DNA of 64,000 nucleotides, taken from contig NZ_JAIQXE010000001.1 in assembly GCF_020076305.1 (NCBI RefSeq), positions 1,798,001 to 1,862,000 on the forward strand. The letters run 5' to 3'. Shown one piece after another: positions 10,665 through 19,274 of this stretch. The notes below the pieces were generated by a model. The model ran no database searches, was not told where the DNA came from, and was given only the letters and a program-made list of their open reading frames with translations. Origin of the DNA: Flavihumibacter profundi (lineage in GTDB: Bacteria; Bacteroidota; Bacteroidia; Chitinophagales; Chitinophagaceae). Every line of letters starts with the position of its first letter. Within the stretch, counting starts at the first letter, position 1. The position numbers and the translations under genes were made by a program.

Positions 10665-10694
10665 GTCCCGCTAAATAACGGGACAAATTTTTTT
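10665..10694. terminator. Rho-independent terminator after the DUF2130 gene
   Basis: GTCCCG (10665-10670) pairs with CGGGAC (10679-10684) around an 8-nt loop and is followed by AAATTTTTTT. A run of A precedes the stem, so it can also act leftward. It begins four bases after the TAA of the upstream gene. Confidence 0.8.
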
Positions 10695-10845
10695 CAGAGA
10701 CGATCTTTAACAAACATTCATAGAATCAGGTTACCTACTATTGGCCATTGGTTCAACTTTTAAATATCTCTTTTCGTTTTTCAAAGGATCGGATAATTGA
10801 GATCAGGTACGTTCATTTTTTCTTAGGATGATGGTCACCTGGTCA

Positions 10846-10968
10846 TCAAAGGATACGGTTTGGTTTGGACTTAGGGACTAAAACAGGTTGCTGATACAAA
10901 GATGGCACAGGTTCTCCCGTTTCTGAAATCTCTTCGATAAGGGAGCCAATACTGTCGATTTTCGGGAG
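10846..10968. repeat. 123-bp direct repeat, copy 1
   Basis: Identical to 11206-11328 except at two bases (10939 A/C and 10944 A/G). The repeat distance is exactly 360 bp. Read on the minus strand, one frame encodes 'PKIDSIG' through to 'KPNRIL' and a TGA, and of the two differences one is synonymous and one gives Ser/Pro. Confidence 0.95.
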
Positions 10969-11012
10969 GATATGCCCGGTAAATCATTTTTCATAACAGT
11001 GTACATAAAAAA

Positions 11013-11034
11013 AGTCCCACTAAACAGTGGGACT
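11013..11034. terminator. T-tract hairpin inside the duplicated non-coding region
   Basis: AGTCCCAC (11013-11020) pairs with GTGGGACT (11027-11034) around a 6-nt loop; A7 precedes it and AAATTATTTTT follows, so it could stop transcription from either side. Its sequence parallels the hairpin at 10665, but no gene ends next to it. Confidence 0.6.
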
Positions 11035-11205
11035 AAATTATTTTTCCGGGAGACGATACCTTCAACTTTGGTTTCATGGGATTAGATTCCGGATCTTCTG
11101 CTGTTTCTTTGGTTTTCCTGGACTTTCTGTGGTTTTCAAAGGTTTGGACGATTGGGCCCGGATAAGGTTAATTGTATTTTCATAAGAACCTGGATAATTG
11201 AGCTT

Positions 11206-11328
11206 TCAAAGGATACGGTTTGGTTTGGACTTAGGGACTAAAACAGGTTGCTGATACAAAGATGGCACAGGTTCTCCCGTTTCTGAAATCTCTTCGATCA
11301 GGGGGCCAATACTGTCGATTTTCGGGAG
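11206..11328. repeat. 123-bp direct repeat, copy 2
   Basis: Second copy of the block at 10846-10968 with two substitutions. The matching minus-strand frame extends further upstream here, back into the terminator of the next gene, but has no ATG. Confidence 0.95.
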
Positions 11329-11353
11329 ATATACTTCGATCAGAATTAAAAAA

Positions 11354-11376
11354 AGGCTGCCCTTTGGGGACAGCCT
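11354..11376 (-). terminator. Terminator of the leftward secreted-protein gene
   Basis: AGGCTG (11354-11359) pairs with CAGCCT (11371-11376), with further G-C pairs inside. Read leftward the stem is followed by seven T. It lies five bases beyond the stop codon of the gene at 11382-11984. Confidence 0.75.
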
Positions 11377-11381
11377 GCTTT

Positions 11382-11984
11382 TCAATGTGCTTTAGATCGG
11401 ATAAAGCCGGCCAGCGTCATGCCTGCATTACCGTAAGCTTCTGCAATTCTTTGGCCTGTATCAAAATCATTTTCGAACCAGGCACCACCAGGTGATTTTT
11501 CAATAAGTACTTTGGCAAGCACTTTATCTTTATTGGCAGTTTCAACCAGCCAGGCTTCCATGTTAATCCTTGCGTTTTCGCGATGAACAACAATATTAAA
11601 ACCCGGTTCAGTAAACGTAGTTTTAAGCTTTAGCGTGTACTTGGCAGCAGCCATTGGCCCGGCAGTCATACCACCGCTAAACTGGTTGAAAGACATAATG
11701 AATTTTGGTTCAAAGCGTGTCTGTCGGTCGTCAACCCAGGCTTTAGCCCAGGTATCCCCCCTACCAGCTTCCTTTTTGTTGTACTCGTCTTTTTTCTTGT
11801 TTACATAATCTTCCTCGCTCATTTTTCCTACGCGCATATTGGAATATTCAAATTCCAGGTTTAATTCCTTTTGGCCAGCCAGGGGCGATAGGTCACCTTC
11901 CGAAAGGGAAACTTTTTGCGCCTGAACACTACTGAAAATAAAAGGGGAAAAAACCAGCAATATGCCGAACAATTGCTTTTTCAT
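11382..11984 (-). CDS. Secreted protein of unknown function
   Basis: A 200-residue protein with a signal peptide (MKKQLFGILLVFSPFIFSSVQAQ). The mature part is mostly beta-strand-like, with 'LNLEFEYSNMRVGKMSEEDYVNKK', then 'GDTWAKAWVDDRQTRFEPKF', and 'ARINMEAWLVE'. It resembles uncharacterised Bacteroidota export proteins; I do not recognise a named domain. It stands alone with its own terminator at 11354-11376. The upstream 11985-12057 stretch is AT-rich and could hold its promoter. Confidence 0.8.
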   Translation of the reverse strand: MKKQLFGILLVFSPFIFSSVQAQKVSLSEGDLSPLAGQKELNLEFEYSNMRVGKMSEEDYVNKKKDEYNKKEAGRGDTWAKAWVDDRQTRFEPKFIMSFNQFSGGMTAGPMAAAKYTLKLKTTFTEPGFNIVVHRENARINMEAWLVETANKDKVLAKVLIEKSPGGAWFENDFDTGQRIAEAYGNAGMTLAGFIRSKAH

Positions 11985-12057
11985 GTCTTGACTGTTTTAT
12001 ATCAGAAATTTAATTAATATTCTAATGCCAGCCAAGAGATTATGTATTATAACGCAA

Positions 12058-12696
12058 TCAGGTAATTACATAGGCCAGGACGAGCGGTTCAAAAATCCTG
12101 GCGTGAAGCGTTACTGGTACTGCTTCTTCTTTTTTAAATAAAAAAGGCAGGGTCATCCATTCATTGGACGCATAATTTAACGGGCCATTTAATTGCATAT
12201 GCTGGCGAAAATCAACCTGTCCATCGCCGTACCATTTGAACAGGGCTTCCTTGGAACTCCACATCACGGTGGTCAATTCCTGTTGCAGCAGGTCAAATAA
12301 CCGCCACTGCTGCAAAAAGGCTTTTTCCTCTAAAGACAAAAACTTATGGGCAATTTTTTCAATACGGGGAGAAACAAGTTCAATATCCAATCCTACCCTT
12401 TTGTCTCTGCTGGCAATTGCTGCGGCGAAGTTGCCACTATGGGAAACAGAAAAATGGTACTTTTCTCCGGGCAGGTAGGGCTTACGAGTGTCGGCCACCA
12501 TAATTTCTTCAAGGGGAAAATCATCAAACAAAGTGGGCAAAAGGTACCTGCCGGCCAGGTGCTGCAACCGCTTGTAGGGATGGGTAACTTCCTTTTTAAT
12601 GGGAACCTTTTCCAGGAAAAAAGCTTCCGGCTCTTCAATACGCCAAATCCCCAGTCTGGTGGTATGGTTGATATTATGTTGATAAAATAAGGCCAA
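12058..12696 (-). CDS. 4'-phosphopantetheinyl transferase superfamily protein
   Basis: Moves the phosphopantetheine arm from CoA to a carrier protein (acyl carrier protein or a synthase). The Sfp-type signatures are visible: 'YHFSVSHSGNFAAAIAS', 'VGLDIELVSPRIEKIAHKFLS' with the metal-binding Asp-x-Glu, and 'WSSKEALFKWYG'. I place the start at TTG 12696 (MALFYQHN), because homologues usually begin with this FYQHN-like segment; an ATG in frame at 12765 would add 23 unusual residues and leave five bases to the divergent dcd gene. The carrier protein served is not visible here. Confidence 0.82.
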   Translation of the reverse strand: MALFYQHNINHTTRLGIWRIEEPEAFFLEKVPIKKEVTHPYKRLQHLAGRYLLPTLFDDFPLEEIMVADTRKPYLPGEKYHFSVSHSGNFAAAIASRDKRVGLDIELVSPRIEKIAHKFLSLEEKAFLQQWRLFDLLQQELTTVMWSSKEALFKWYGDGQVDFRQHMQLNGPLNYASNEWMTLPFLFKKEEAVPVTLHARIFEPLVLAYVIT

Positions 12697-12770
12697 GGTT
12701 GCAAATTTGCTGGTAACATTGCAGCAGCCAAAATGGCTACCGCTATTCAAATATAAATTAAGCAAAGCAA

Positions 12771-13307
12771 ATGATACTGTCGGATAAGCGTATCCTTGAA
12801 GAAATGGAACTGGGTACGATCAAAATTCAACCTTATGAGCGCGAATGCCTGGGCAGCAATTCATACGATGTTCACCTTGGCAAATGGCTGGCTACTTATA
12901 AAGAACATATCCTTGATGCCAAAAAACACAACCAGATCGAATATTTTGAAATTCCCGAGGAAGGCTTTGTGCTTTATCCGCATATATTTTACCTGGGAGT
13001 AACCGAAGAATATACCGAAACGCATGCCCACGTTCCTTTCTTGGAAGGCAAATCCTCAACCGGCCGCCTGGGAATTGATATCCACGCTACTGCAGGTAAA
13101 GGGGATGTTGGCTTCTGCGGTAACTGGACCCTCGAAATTTCTGTCAAGCAACCGGTCAAAGTTTACAAAGGAATGCCCATTGGCCAATTGATCTACTTCC
13201 CGGTAGAAGGAGAAATTGAGGTGAAATACAACCAGAAGAAAAATGCAAAATACAGTGGCCAGCCCGATAAGCCAATTGAAAGCATGATGTGGAAAAATTC
13301 ATTTTAA
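12771..13307 (+). CDS. dcd: dCTP deaminase
   Basis: Deaminates dCTP to dUTP in pyrimidine deoxynucleotide synthesis, feeding thymidylate synthase. The 178-residue length fits the family. 'LGSNSYDVHLG' near the N-terminus and 'LEGKSSTGRLGIDIHATAGK' followed by 'GDVGFCGNWTLEIS' are the trimer/active-site motifs of Dcd. Its start lies close to the divergent phosphopantetheinyl transferase. thyA and folA, also thymidylate genes, are 43 kb away in the same window. Confidence 0.93.
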   Translation: MILSDKRILEEMELGTIKIQPYERECLGSNSYDVHLGKWLATYKEHILDAKKHNQIEYFEIPEEGFVLYPHIFYLGVTEEYTETHAHVPFLEGKSSTGRLGIDIHATAGKGDVGFCGNWTLEISVKQPVKVYKGMPIGQLIYFPVEGEIEVKYNQKKNAKYSGQPDKPIESMMWKNSF

Positions 13308-13327
13308 TAAGTAAGGAGCACTGCTCC

Positions 13328-15967
13328 CTACTTTACCACCAATGCCTTATCAATAAGGAACGCCAGGTTCATCCTGTGTGCCTTGGTCTGCTCATTAGTA
13401 CTAACTGCACCAGAAAGCATATTCTTAACTTTTTTTAGTGTCAGCATGGCTGCAGCCCTGGATGAATTATCATAACCGGATGGTGCAGCAACAATAGCAG
13501 CTAGAGCTTTTACAAACTCAGTCTGCAGGTTCTGTCTATATAGATTCACGTTTCCTTTCAGGTCCTCATTGAAAATTCCTTTGGCCATATCTCCCATAAC
13601 ATCAGCTACACTATAAGTATTTCCATAAAGGCTGCTATTGCTGATACGTGCCAGTGTATTGGGATGCAGGATATGTGCCAGGGTTGGCATTTGAACATTC
13701 GAAATACTGGACTGCGCTTTAAAGTCTTCCCCAACACCAAAGAATTCAAAACCCCGTCTTTGTATCTGCAGGAAAGGGAACAATCTGGAATCTGTTTCAA
13801 AAGCGGTTGGCGAATACAGGTATTTGGAAAGCAGCGCCATAGCCTTCTTCTGGTATTCTACCGGAACAACCGTAAAGGGTTTGTTACTGCTTTTTTGTCC
13901 GGGATAACTTCTATCCACATACACCCCACCAATATAACGGCTAACAGCACTTGCCATTTGGCGGCGTTGGCCTTGTAACATCAGGTATCTTGCCCGTAAC
14001 TCGTTCCAACTCTGGTCTGGACGGGCAAACCGGTCTTTAAGTTTTGGGATCATTGAATTAACCAGCTTGAAGCGATCTTCAGCATAAGCAACCATATCAT
14101 TGCTAAGATCACCAACCATTACACGCGGATCAATGCCACCTGAACCACGCATATCATCTGCATCATTACCAAATGCAAGCTGCGGATCAGTGCTCCTGCC
14201 CAGGATCTTTGCCAGTCCAGCTTCTTCTTCAGCGGCACTAAATGGCGTATATCCATATTCGATAGCCCAAAGATCATAGGGGCCTGCCTTGGTTGTATAA
14301 TAATCACCCTGCCTGGCCCGGTTGCTGTTTACGTTCACAGCCGGATAATCCATCACAGAACCCTGCAAACCAATTTTAGATGTAAGGTCCTTATCATGAA
14401 CCTGGGCCGGACTCAGCATCTGACTAGCCTTCATATTATGGTTCAGTCCAAGTGTATGTCCCATTTCATGCATGATCAGGTAATAAAGGAACTCCTTATG
14501 CATTTCACTGATTTCCGATCCTGCCTTCCCATTTGCCGGAACCCCATCCAGTACTTCAACAGCAGTAAGTCCGGTTTGGAACTGGATGGCCAATTCCCTG
14601 GCCATACTGCAGGTTTCAAGATGCCTGGGATTGAACCCTCCAAATGAGGCGGCTGCCTGCTTCACTGCATCATCCGGGTTCTCCCATGGGAGGTCGGTAG
14701 CAGTAGTTGAGAGACCACCATTGAAAAGATCATTTAACATGGGAATACCTGCACCACTTCTCCACTCAACAGTAATATCAGCACCAAGTATCTGTCCTGT
14801 CCTGGGATTGAAAAAGCTGGGACCAATGGCTCCATACTGTGGATAGGGACTGCTCACCCAACGGATCACATTATAACGGATATCGGCTGGATCCCAGTCT
14901 GCATCATCCGGCATGATCTTCATAACAATTGCATTTTTGAAGCCAGCCTTTTCAAAAGCTTCATTCCATTTTTCCCCTGCTATTTTAATGGTTTCCCTTA
15001 GCTCCAGGGGTGTTGTATTCTCGATCCACCAAACTATAGGTTCAACGGGCTCACTAATAGCCGCGGAAGGGTCCTTCTTCACCAGGTTCCACCTACTTAT
15101 AACATCTTTGTAAGGGGTAAAAGAGATAGAAGTAAGGTCATCTACCTGGGCCCCAAAATAGCCCACCCGTGGATCATCCCTGCGAGGATGGTAATTGTTT
15201 ACCGGCATTTCGAGGAAGGAATGCTGCAACTTCACGCGCACAAAACGGGCGTCCGTAATATCTTTTCCACCCCCATTCAATGGCATTGGATTATCATAAG
15301 CCAGTTCCACAAGCACGTCGGTATTATTCGGGAAAGAACGCACCATACCATATTTACTCTTGGCGGTATTCAGGTTACCCAGGTTGAAAACAGAACCCGG
15401 GGGAAGGGTTGGCGGGAATATCGGCTTAACCTGGTCGAGTTTGTCGCCCAGCAACAGTCCATCCACTGGTATCAGGTAACCCAAACTGTCTTCCGCACTA
15501 TATTTATCTGAAAAGAAAACTGCATCACTCACATCTACATTCGCAGACTTGCTTACTGCATTATTCTTATCATAGTAAAAATTCGTGTTCAATTGGAGGA
15601 ACTCGAGTTTGTCGTAAGATTTCTGCACTTTAAAAGGAAAAGTTGCCCGTAACATGTTCTGGTTTAGAAACAGTTCGGTAGGTCCGCCTATGGAAAAGCT
15701 TTGGTAGATATATTCTTTACCCAACTGATCTTTTTTCAGGTACATCTGCACGCTGCCTGTTACGGTATCCTGGTAAAGGGTGAACATACCATCGATCTTT
15801 TTGCTGGACTTGACTTTATCTTTTATTGAAGTTTTGGCCGGAGCATCGGCAGCTGCTTTTTTCACTGTATCTGCCACAGGGGCAGGTGGTATATTATTCT
15901 TTTTCTGCGCGTTTGAGCTGGCCGCAATAAAAAGAGAAAAAAGCAGCAATAAACTGGCACTTCGCAT
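13328..15967 (-). CDS. Secreted zinc metalloprotease, DUF5117/DUF5118 type
   Basis: An 879-residue exported protease with a signal peptide (MRSASLLLLFSLFIAASSNAQ). The zinc site 'HEMGHTLGLNH' (HExxHxxGxxH, metzincin-like) is near residue 500. The large N-terminal part includes 'YIYQSFSIGGPTELFLNQ' and 'RWVSSPYPQYGAIGPSF', as in the family annotated as DUF5117/DUF4953/DUF5118 zinc-dependent metalloproteases of Bacteroidota. Substrate unknown. An imperfect inverted repeat (13309-13333) overlaps its stop codon and may terminate both this gene and dcd. Confidence 0.9.
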   Translation of the reverse strand: MRSASLLLLFSLFIAASSNAQKKNNIPPAPVADTVKKAAADAPAKTSIKDKVKSSKKIDGMFTLYQDTVTGSVQMYLKKDQLGKEYIYQSFSIGGPTELFLNQNMLRATFPFKVQKSYDKLEFLQLNTNFYYDKNNAVSKSANVDVSDAVFFSDKYSAEDSLGYLIPVDGLLLGDKLDQVKPIFPPTLPPGSVFNLGNLNTAKSKYGMVRSFPNNTDVLVELAYDNPMPLNGGGKDITDARFVRVKLQHSFLEMPVNNYHPRRDDPRVGYFGAQVDDLTSISFTPYKDVISRWNLVKKDPSAAISEPVEPIVWWIENTTPLELRETIKIAGEKWNEAFEKAGFKNAIVMKIMPDDADWDPADIRYNVIRWVSSPYPQYGAIGPSFFNPRTGQILGADITVEWRSGAGIPMLNDLFNGGLSTTATDLPWENPDDAVKQAAASFGGFNPRHLETCSMARELAIQFQTGLTAVEVLDGVPANGKAGSEISEMHKEFLYYLIMHEMGHTLGLNHNMKASQMLSPAQVHDKDLTSKIGLQGSVMDYPAVNVNSNRARQGDYYTTKAGPYDLWAIEYGYTPFSAAEEEAGLAKILGRSTDPQLAFGNDADDMRGSGGIDPRVMVGDLSNDMVAYAEDRFKLVNSMIPKLKDRFARPDQSWNELRARYLMLQGQRRQMASAVSRYIGGVYVDRSYPGQKSSNKPFTVVPVEYQKKAMALLSKYLYSPTAFETDSRLFPFLQIQRRGFEFFGVGEDFKAQSSISNVQMPTLAHILHPNTLARISNSSLYGNTYSVADVMGDMAKGIFNEDLKGNVNLYRQNLQTEFVKALAAIVAAPSGYDNSSRAAAMLTLKKVKNMLSGAVSTNEQTKAHRMNLAFLIDKALVVK

Positions 15968-16036
15968 ACGTATTTATTATAATACAATTTGCGATAATTC
16001 CTTCAATATCCTTTAAGTTTTATTTTGATCGGTAAA

Positions 16037-17122
16037 CTAAACCTCATCCATACCATATTTCCTTATATAAGCGATCACCAGCGCTACCACCTGGTTATAG
16101 CTCATCATCCCTCCGGGTTGCTGGTTAACCCGCAGGTATTGTGCATATATACTGCGCACTAAAGGTTCCAGGAGGCCAACATGCTGGTTGTTGAATTCGC
16201 GGAGCGCGATCAAATCATCTTTAACGCCCGGGGATAAGCGCTCAAACAAGATTTTTGAGCGGGCTGAATCGCGGGTATACAGGTCGCGCATGGCATAGAG
16301 ATATACATCGAAATAAGCGGAATATCGAAAAGCCGCACTGGCACTATGCTTAGCAGTAAGGAACCCCGCCATGTTGGCTTCATTTTCTTTCGCATAGCCC
16401 AACTGGTGGCCAATTTCATGGCAGGTAGTAAAAGGCTGGACAAAAACCGGCACAGTAGTATTAACCTGTGCCTCTCCGGTAAATGGATTATAATAGCCGG
16501 TAAATCCAAGGTAATTACCCAGGTAGCTAAACAGCGACGGCTTCACTGACTGTCCACGAAACTTCAAAAACGGCAATTCTTCCGATGGCACCTGGTATGA
16601 TTGAAAGGAATTCCGGAATAAAGTCCTTTTGCGCACAAGGTCATTTCTTTCAGGAACACCTGCATCCCTTAACCTATTCATGCGGTCGATTAGCGTTACT
16701 ACAAGTGTATCCACTTCTGCATTATGATATTCCGTTACATTCAGTCCGGCCTGATCTGCAATGCCCAGGCGATTATAATTCAATCCCCAGAAAACATTAA
16801 AAATGATATATACCCATAACCATACCGTCATAACCTTGACACCCAATCGAAGTAACCAGTCAAGGTTGACTTTTTTCTGCCTGATGGACCTGATTAATTT
16901 CCAGCAACCAGCCAGTAAAAGCAATGCGGCTATTGCATAAAAAATATCGCCAATACTGAAAGGAATCCACCCGAATAGCCACCTTAATACCCTTGAAATA
17001 ACCGGGTAAGCGCCATTGGAATAGTATTTTTCAATAGCCGAAGGAAAAAGGGAAAAAATTTTAATGAACAATGCCACTCCCACTAAAGTGAACAGCATTG
17101 CGTAGCGGTATATTTGATTCAT
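16037..17122 (-). CDS. DUF3810 membrane protein with HExxH motif
   Basis: 361 residues. Three hydrophobic segments lie in the first 120 residues (residues about 6-25, 57-75 and 95-112), followed by a soluble domain. The soluble part has 'TCHEIGHQLGYAKENEANMAGF' near residue 230, a gluzincin-like HExxH with a downstream Glu, so a membrane-anchored metallopeptidase activity is plausible. This is the layout of DUF3810, a family found in Bacteroidota and Firmicutes. It stands alone; the next gene upstream is divergent. Confidence 0.88.
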   Translation of the reverse strand: MNQIYRYAMLFTLVGVALFIKIFSLFPSAIEKYYSNGAYPVISRVLRWLFGWIPFSIGDIFYAIAALLLLAGCWKLIRSIRQKKVNLDWLLRLGVKVMTVWLWVYIIFNVFWGLNYNRLGIADQAGLNVTEYHNAEVDTLVVTLIDRMNRLRDAGVPERNDLVRKRTLFRNSFQSYQVPSEELPFLKFRGQSVKPSLFSYLGNYLGFTGYYNPFTGEAQVNTTVPVFVQPFTTCHEIGHQLGYAKENEANMAGFLTAKHSASAAFRYSAYFDVYLYAMRDLYTRDSARSKILFERLSPGVKDDLIALREFNNQHVGLLEPLVRSIYAQYLRVNQQPGGMMSYNQVVALVIAYIRKYGMDEV

Positions 17123-17194
17123 TGGCCAGAGGTTGGGTATAAAACTACATGCAAAAATGAATTGTTCACCGTAATTACCTGATACTAACAGCCG

Positions 17195-17225
17195 TTTGTT
17201 TTTCGGTTGGCTTCTCCGTACTTTG
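17195..17225 (+). promoter_or_regulatory. Bacteroidota-type promoter of the carboxylase gene
   Basis: A TTTG box (17195-17198) is followed after 20 bases by TACTTTG (17219-17225), close to the Bacteroidota consensus TTTG-n19/20-TAnnTTTG. The predicted start of transcription is about 15 bases before the ATG at 17246. Confidence 0.5.
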
Positions 17226-17245
17226 CGGCATAACCGGAACCAGCC

Positions 17246-18874
17246 ATGAATATTGAACAGAACCGTAATGAAGATGCCCTGAAACTTCAGCTTAGCGAAT
17301 TAAGATCGCGTTTTGAAAAAATCAGTTTAGGTGGTGGTAAGAAAGCCAAAGAAAAGCAGCATGAAAAAAATAAACTGACCGCAAGGGAAAGGATTAGCTA
17401 TCTCGTAGATGATGCTGCCCCGTTTATTGAAATAGGTTCTTTTGCAGGTTATGAACAATATGAAGAGCAGGGCGGATGCCCGGCTGGTGGAACAGTTGCC
17501 GGCATAGGTTATGTAAGCGGCCGCCAATGTGTTATTGTAGCCAATGACCAGACTGTTAAAGCCGGCGCCTGGTTCCCGATTACTGGTAAGAAAAACCTGC
17601 GCATGCAGGAAATAGCAATGGAAAATTTTTTACCGGTCATTTACCTGGTAGACAGCGCAGGTGTTTTCCTGCCGATGCAGGATGAAATTTTTCCTGATAA
17701 AGAACATTTCGGCCGGATCTTCCGAAATAATGCAGTCATGAGTGGTATGGGTATTACCCAGATTGCTGCTGTGATGGGCGCCTGTGTGGCAGGGGGTGCC
17801 TACCTTCCCATAATGAGTGACGAAACACTGATGGTAGAAGGTAACGGGTCAATATTCCTGGCCGGCCCCTACCTTGTTAAAGCTGCTATCGGGGAAGACA
17901 TCGATACAGAAAGCCTCGGTGGGGCAACCACACATACTGCGATAAGTGGCATTGCCGATTATAAATTTGCTACTGAAAAGGAATGCCTTGACCAGGTGAA
18001 AAAGATAATGGGAAAATTAGGCCATCCTTTAAAAGCCGGATTTGACCGCATTGCGGCAGTTGCTCCCAAAAATGCAATCGAAGATATCTACCGTATCCTA
18101 CCGGAAGGCGGCGGTAAAACATATGATATGCGCGATATCATTGCCTGCATAACGGATAATTCAGAATTTGATGAATTCAAGGCTGATTATGGCAAAACTA
18201 TTTTGTGTGGGTATGCGCGGATTGACGGGTGGGCTGTTGGCATCGTTGCCAACCAACGCCTCATTGTCAAAAATAAAAAGGGGGAAATGCAGATGGGTGG
18301 TGTAATTTATAATGACAGCGCCGATAAAGCAGCCCGGTTTATCTTGAACTGTAACCAGAAAAAAATCCCGCTGGTTTTCCTGCAGGATGTTACTGGTTTT
18401 ATGGTAGGCAGTCGCAGTGAGCATGCCGGCATCATTAAAGACGGTGCTAAGATGGTAAATGCCGTGGCCAACTCAGTAGTACCAAAAATCACTATAATCA
18501 TAGGCAATTCCTATGGTGCAGGTAATTATGCCATGTGCGGTAAAGCCTACGACCCCCGCTTCATCTATGCCTGGCCAACAGCACGCATTGCCGTGATGGG
18601 TGGCGACCAGGCTGCCAAAACTTTATTGCAGATACAGGTTGCCGGTATGAAGGCACGCGGATTAACTATTGCCCCTGAAGATGAACAAAAATTACTGGAT
18701 GATATAAAGGGCCGGTATGAAAAACAAACATCACCATATTATGCGGCATCACGATTATGGGTAGATGAAATAATTGATCCAGCCTCCACCAGACTGGTTA
18801 TTTCGCAGGGCATACACGCTGCAAACCATAACCCGGTAGTTGCTAAAATGAATACCGGCGTCTTCCAGGTCTAA
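17246..18874 (+). CDS. Acyl-CoA carboxylase beta (carboxyltransferase) subunit, methylcrotonyl-CoA type
   Basis: Transfers CO2 from biotin to an acyl-CoA. The 542-residue protein carries both halves of the carboxyltransferase fold. 'LVDSAGVFLPMQDEIFPDKE', 'GRIFRNNAVMSGMGI', 'GGAYLPIMSDE' and 'SIFLAGPYLVKAA' match methylcrotonyl-CoA carboxylase beta more closely than propionyl- or acetyl-CoA carboxylase, so leucine breakdown is the most likely role. 'GAGNYAMCGKAYDPRF' is in the C-terminal half. The partner biotin-carrying alpha subunit is not next to it; the accC gene at the end of the window is of the acetyl-CoA type. Confidence 0.88.
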   Translation: MNIEQNRNEDALKLQLSELRSRFEKISLGGGKKAKEKQHEKNKLTARERISYLVDDAAPFIEIGSFAGYEQYEEQGGCPAGGTVAGIGYVSGRQCVIVANDQTVKAGAWFPITGKKNLRMQEIAMENFLPVIYLVDSAGVFLPMQDEIFPDKEHFGRIFRNNAVMSGMGITQIAAVMGACVAGGAYLPIMSDETLMVEGNGSIFLAGPYLVKAAIGEDIDTESLGGATTHTAISGIADYKFATEKECLDQVKKIMGKLGHPLKAGFDRIAAVAPKNAIEDIYRILPEGGGKTYDMRDIIACITDNSEFDEFKADYGKTILCGYARIDGWAVGIVANQRLIVKNKKGEMQMGGVIYNDSADKAARFILNCNQKKIPLVFLQDVTGFMVGSRSEHAGIIKDGAKMVNAVANSVVPKITIIIGNSYGAGNYAMCGKAYDPRFIYAWPTARIAVMGGDQAAKTLLQIQVAGMKARGLTIAPEDEQKLLDDIKGRYEKQTSPYYAASRLWVDEIIDPASTRLVISQGIHAANHNPVVAKMNTGVFQV

Positions 18875-18881
18875 CCCATCA

Positions 18882-18914
18882 CCAATTCACCATTCACTAT
18901 TTACTATTTACCAA
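18882..18914. repeat. Degenerate ATTCACC-type string
   Basis: CACCAATT, CACCATT, CACTATT, TACTATT and TACCAATT follow one another, a run of imperfect 7-8-base units. It fills the junction between the carboxylase gene and the phzF relic and ends where the relic's reading frame begins. Confidence 0.6.
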
Positions 18915-19274
18915 TTGGTACAATCTATTTTCTTCATCGATGCATTCACTGAAAATATTTTCGGCGGCAACCCGGCTGCAGTATTATCGCTGGCAACCAT
19001 TCCTGCAAGGGGCGTAATATGTACTGCAAAAGGCGATGCCACTGATTTTGTGTCACGCTGTTTTTATCCGCATACTGGCATTAATGAAGACCCGGTTACT
19101 GGTTCTGCCTATACTATCATGGTGCCCTTTTAGGCCGACCAATTGAATAAAAATTCACCCGATGCCTTGCAATTATCCCAACGTAAAGGATATTTGCGTT
19201 GTTCATTACAAGGAAACAGGGTATTGATGACCGGTAAAGCCATCACCTACCTGGAAGGAACAATACACATATGA
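18915..19274 (+). pseudogene. PhzF-family gene remnant with internal deletion and nonsense codon
   Basis: The first 26 or so codons match the N-terminus of PhzF-like isomerases ('FFIDAFTENIFGGNPAAV'). They run directly into the C-terminal part ('YPHTGINEDPVTGSAYTI'). The middle of the protein, probably 150 codons or more including the catalytic Glu region, is missing. After 'MVPF' a TAG at 19131-19133 interrupts the frame, and the C-terminus then continues in the same frame ('ADQLNKNSPDALQLSQRKG', 'VLMTGKAITYLEGTI') to TGA 19272. The TAG lies where relatives have an aromatic residue, so a Trp TGG-to-TAG change is likely. No ATG start remains; the frame opens with TTG. Confidence 0.85.

Larger units (their letters stand above)
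10661..11381. other. Non-coding 0.7 kb with duplicated block and three hairpins
   Basis: No credible gene is present. The stretch holds two T-tract hairpins of related sequence (10665-10684 and 11013-11034), two copies of a 123-bp block 360 bp apart (10846-10968 and 11206-11328), and a terminator hairpin for the leftward gene (11354-11376). Each hairpin/block pair looks like one diverged unit of about 350 bp. On the minus strand each block keeps an open frame of about 40 codons ending at the same TGA, without a start codon. Confidence 0.6.

Noticed and set aside
11262-11495. 77-codon plus-strand frame starting in the 123-bp repeat
   Set aside because: It crosses a terminator hairpin and runs into the opposite gene; the matching frame in repeat copy 1 stops early.
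13309-13333. Imperfect inverted repeat after dcd as a further REP copy
   Set aside because: GGAGCA/TGCTCC is unrelated to the REP core; at most it is a weak terminator without a T tract.
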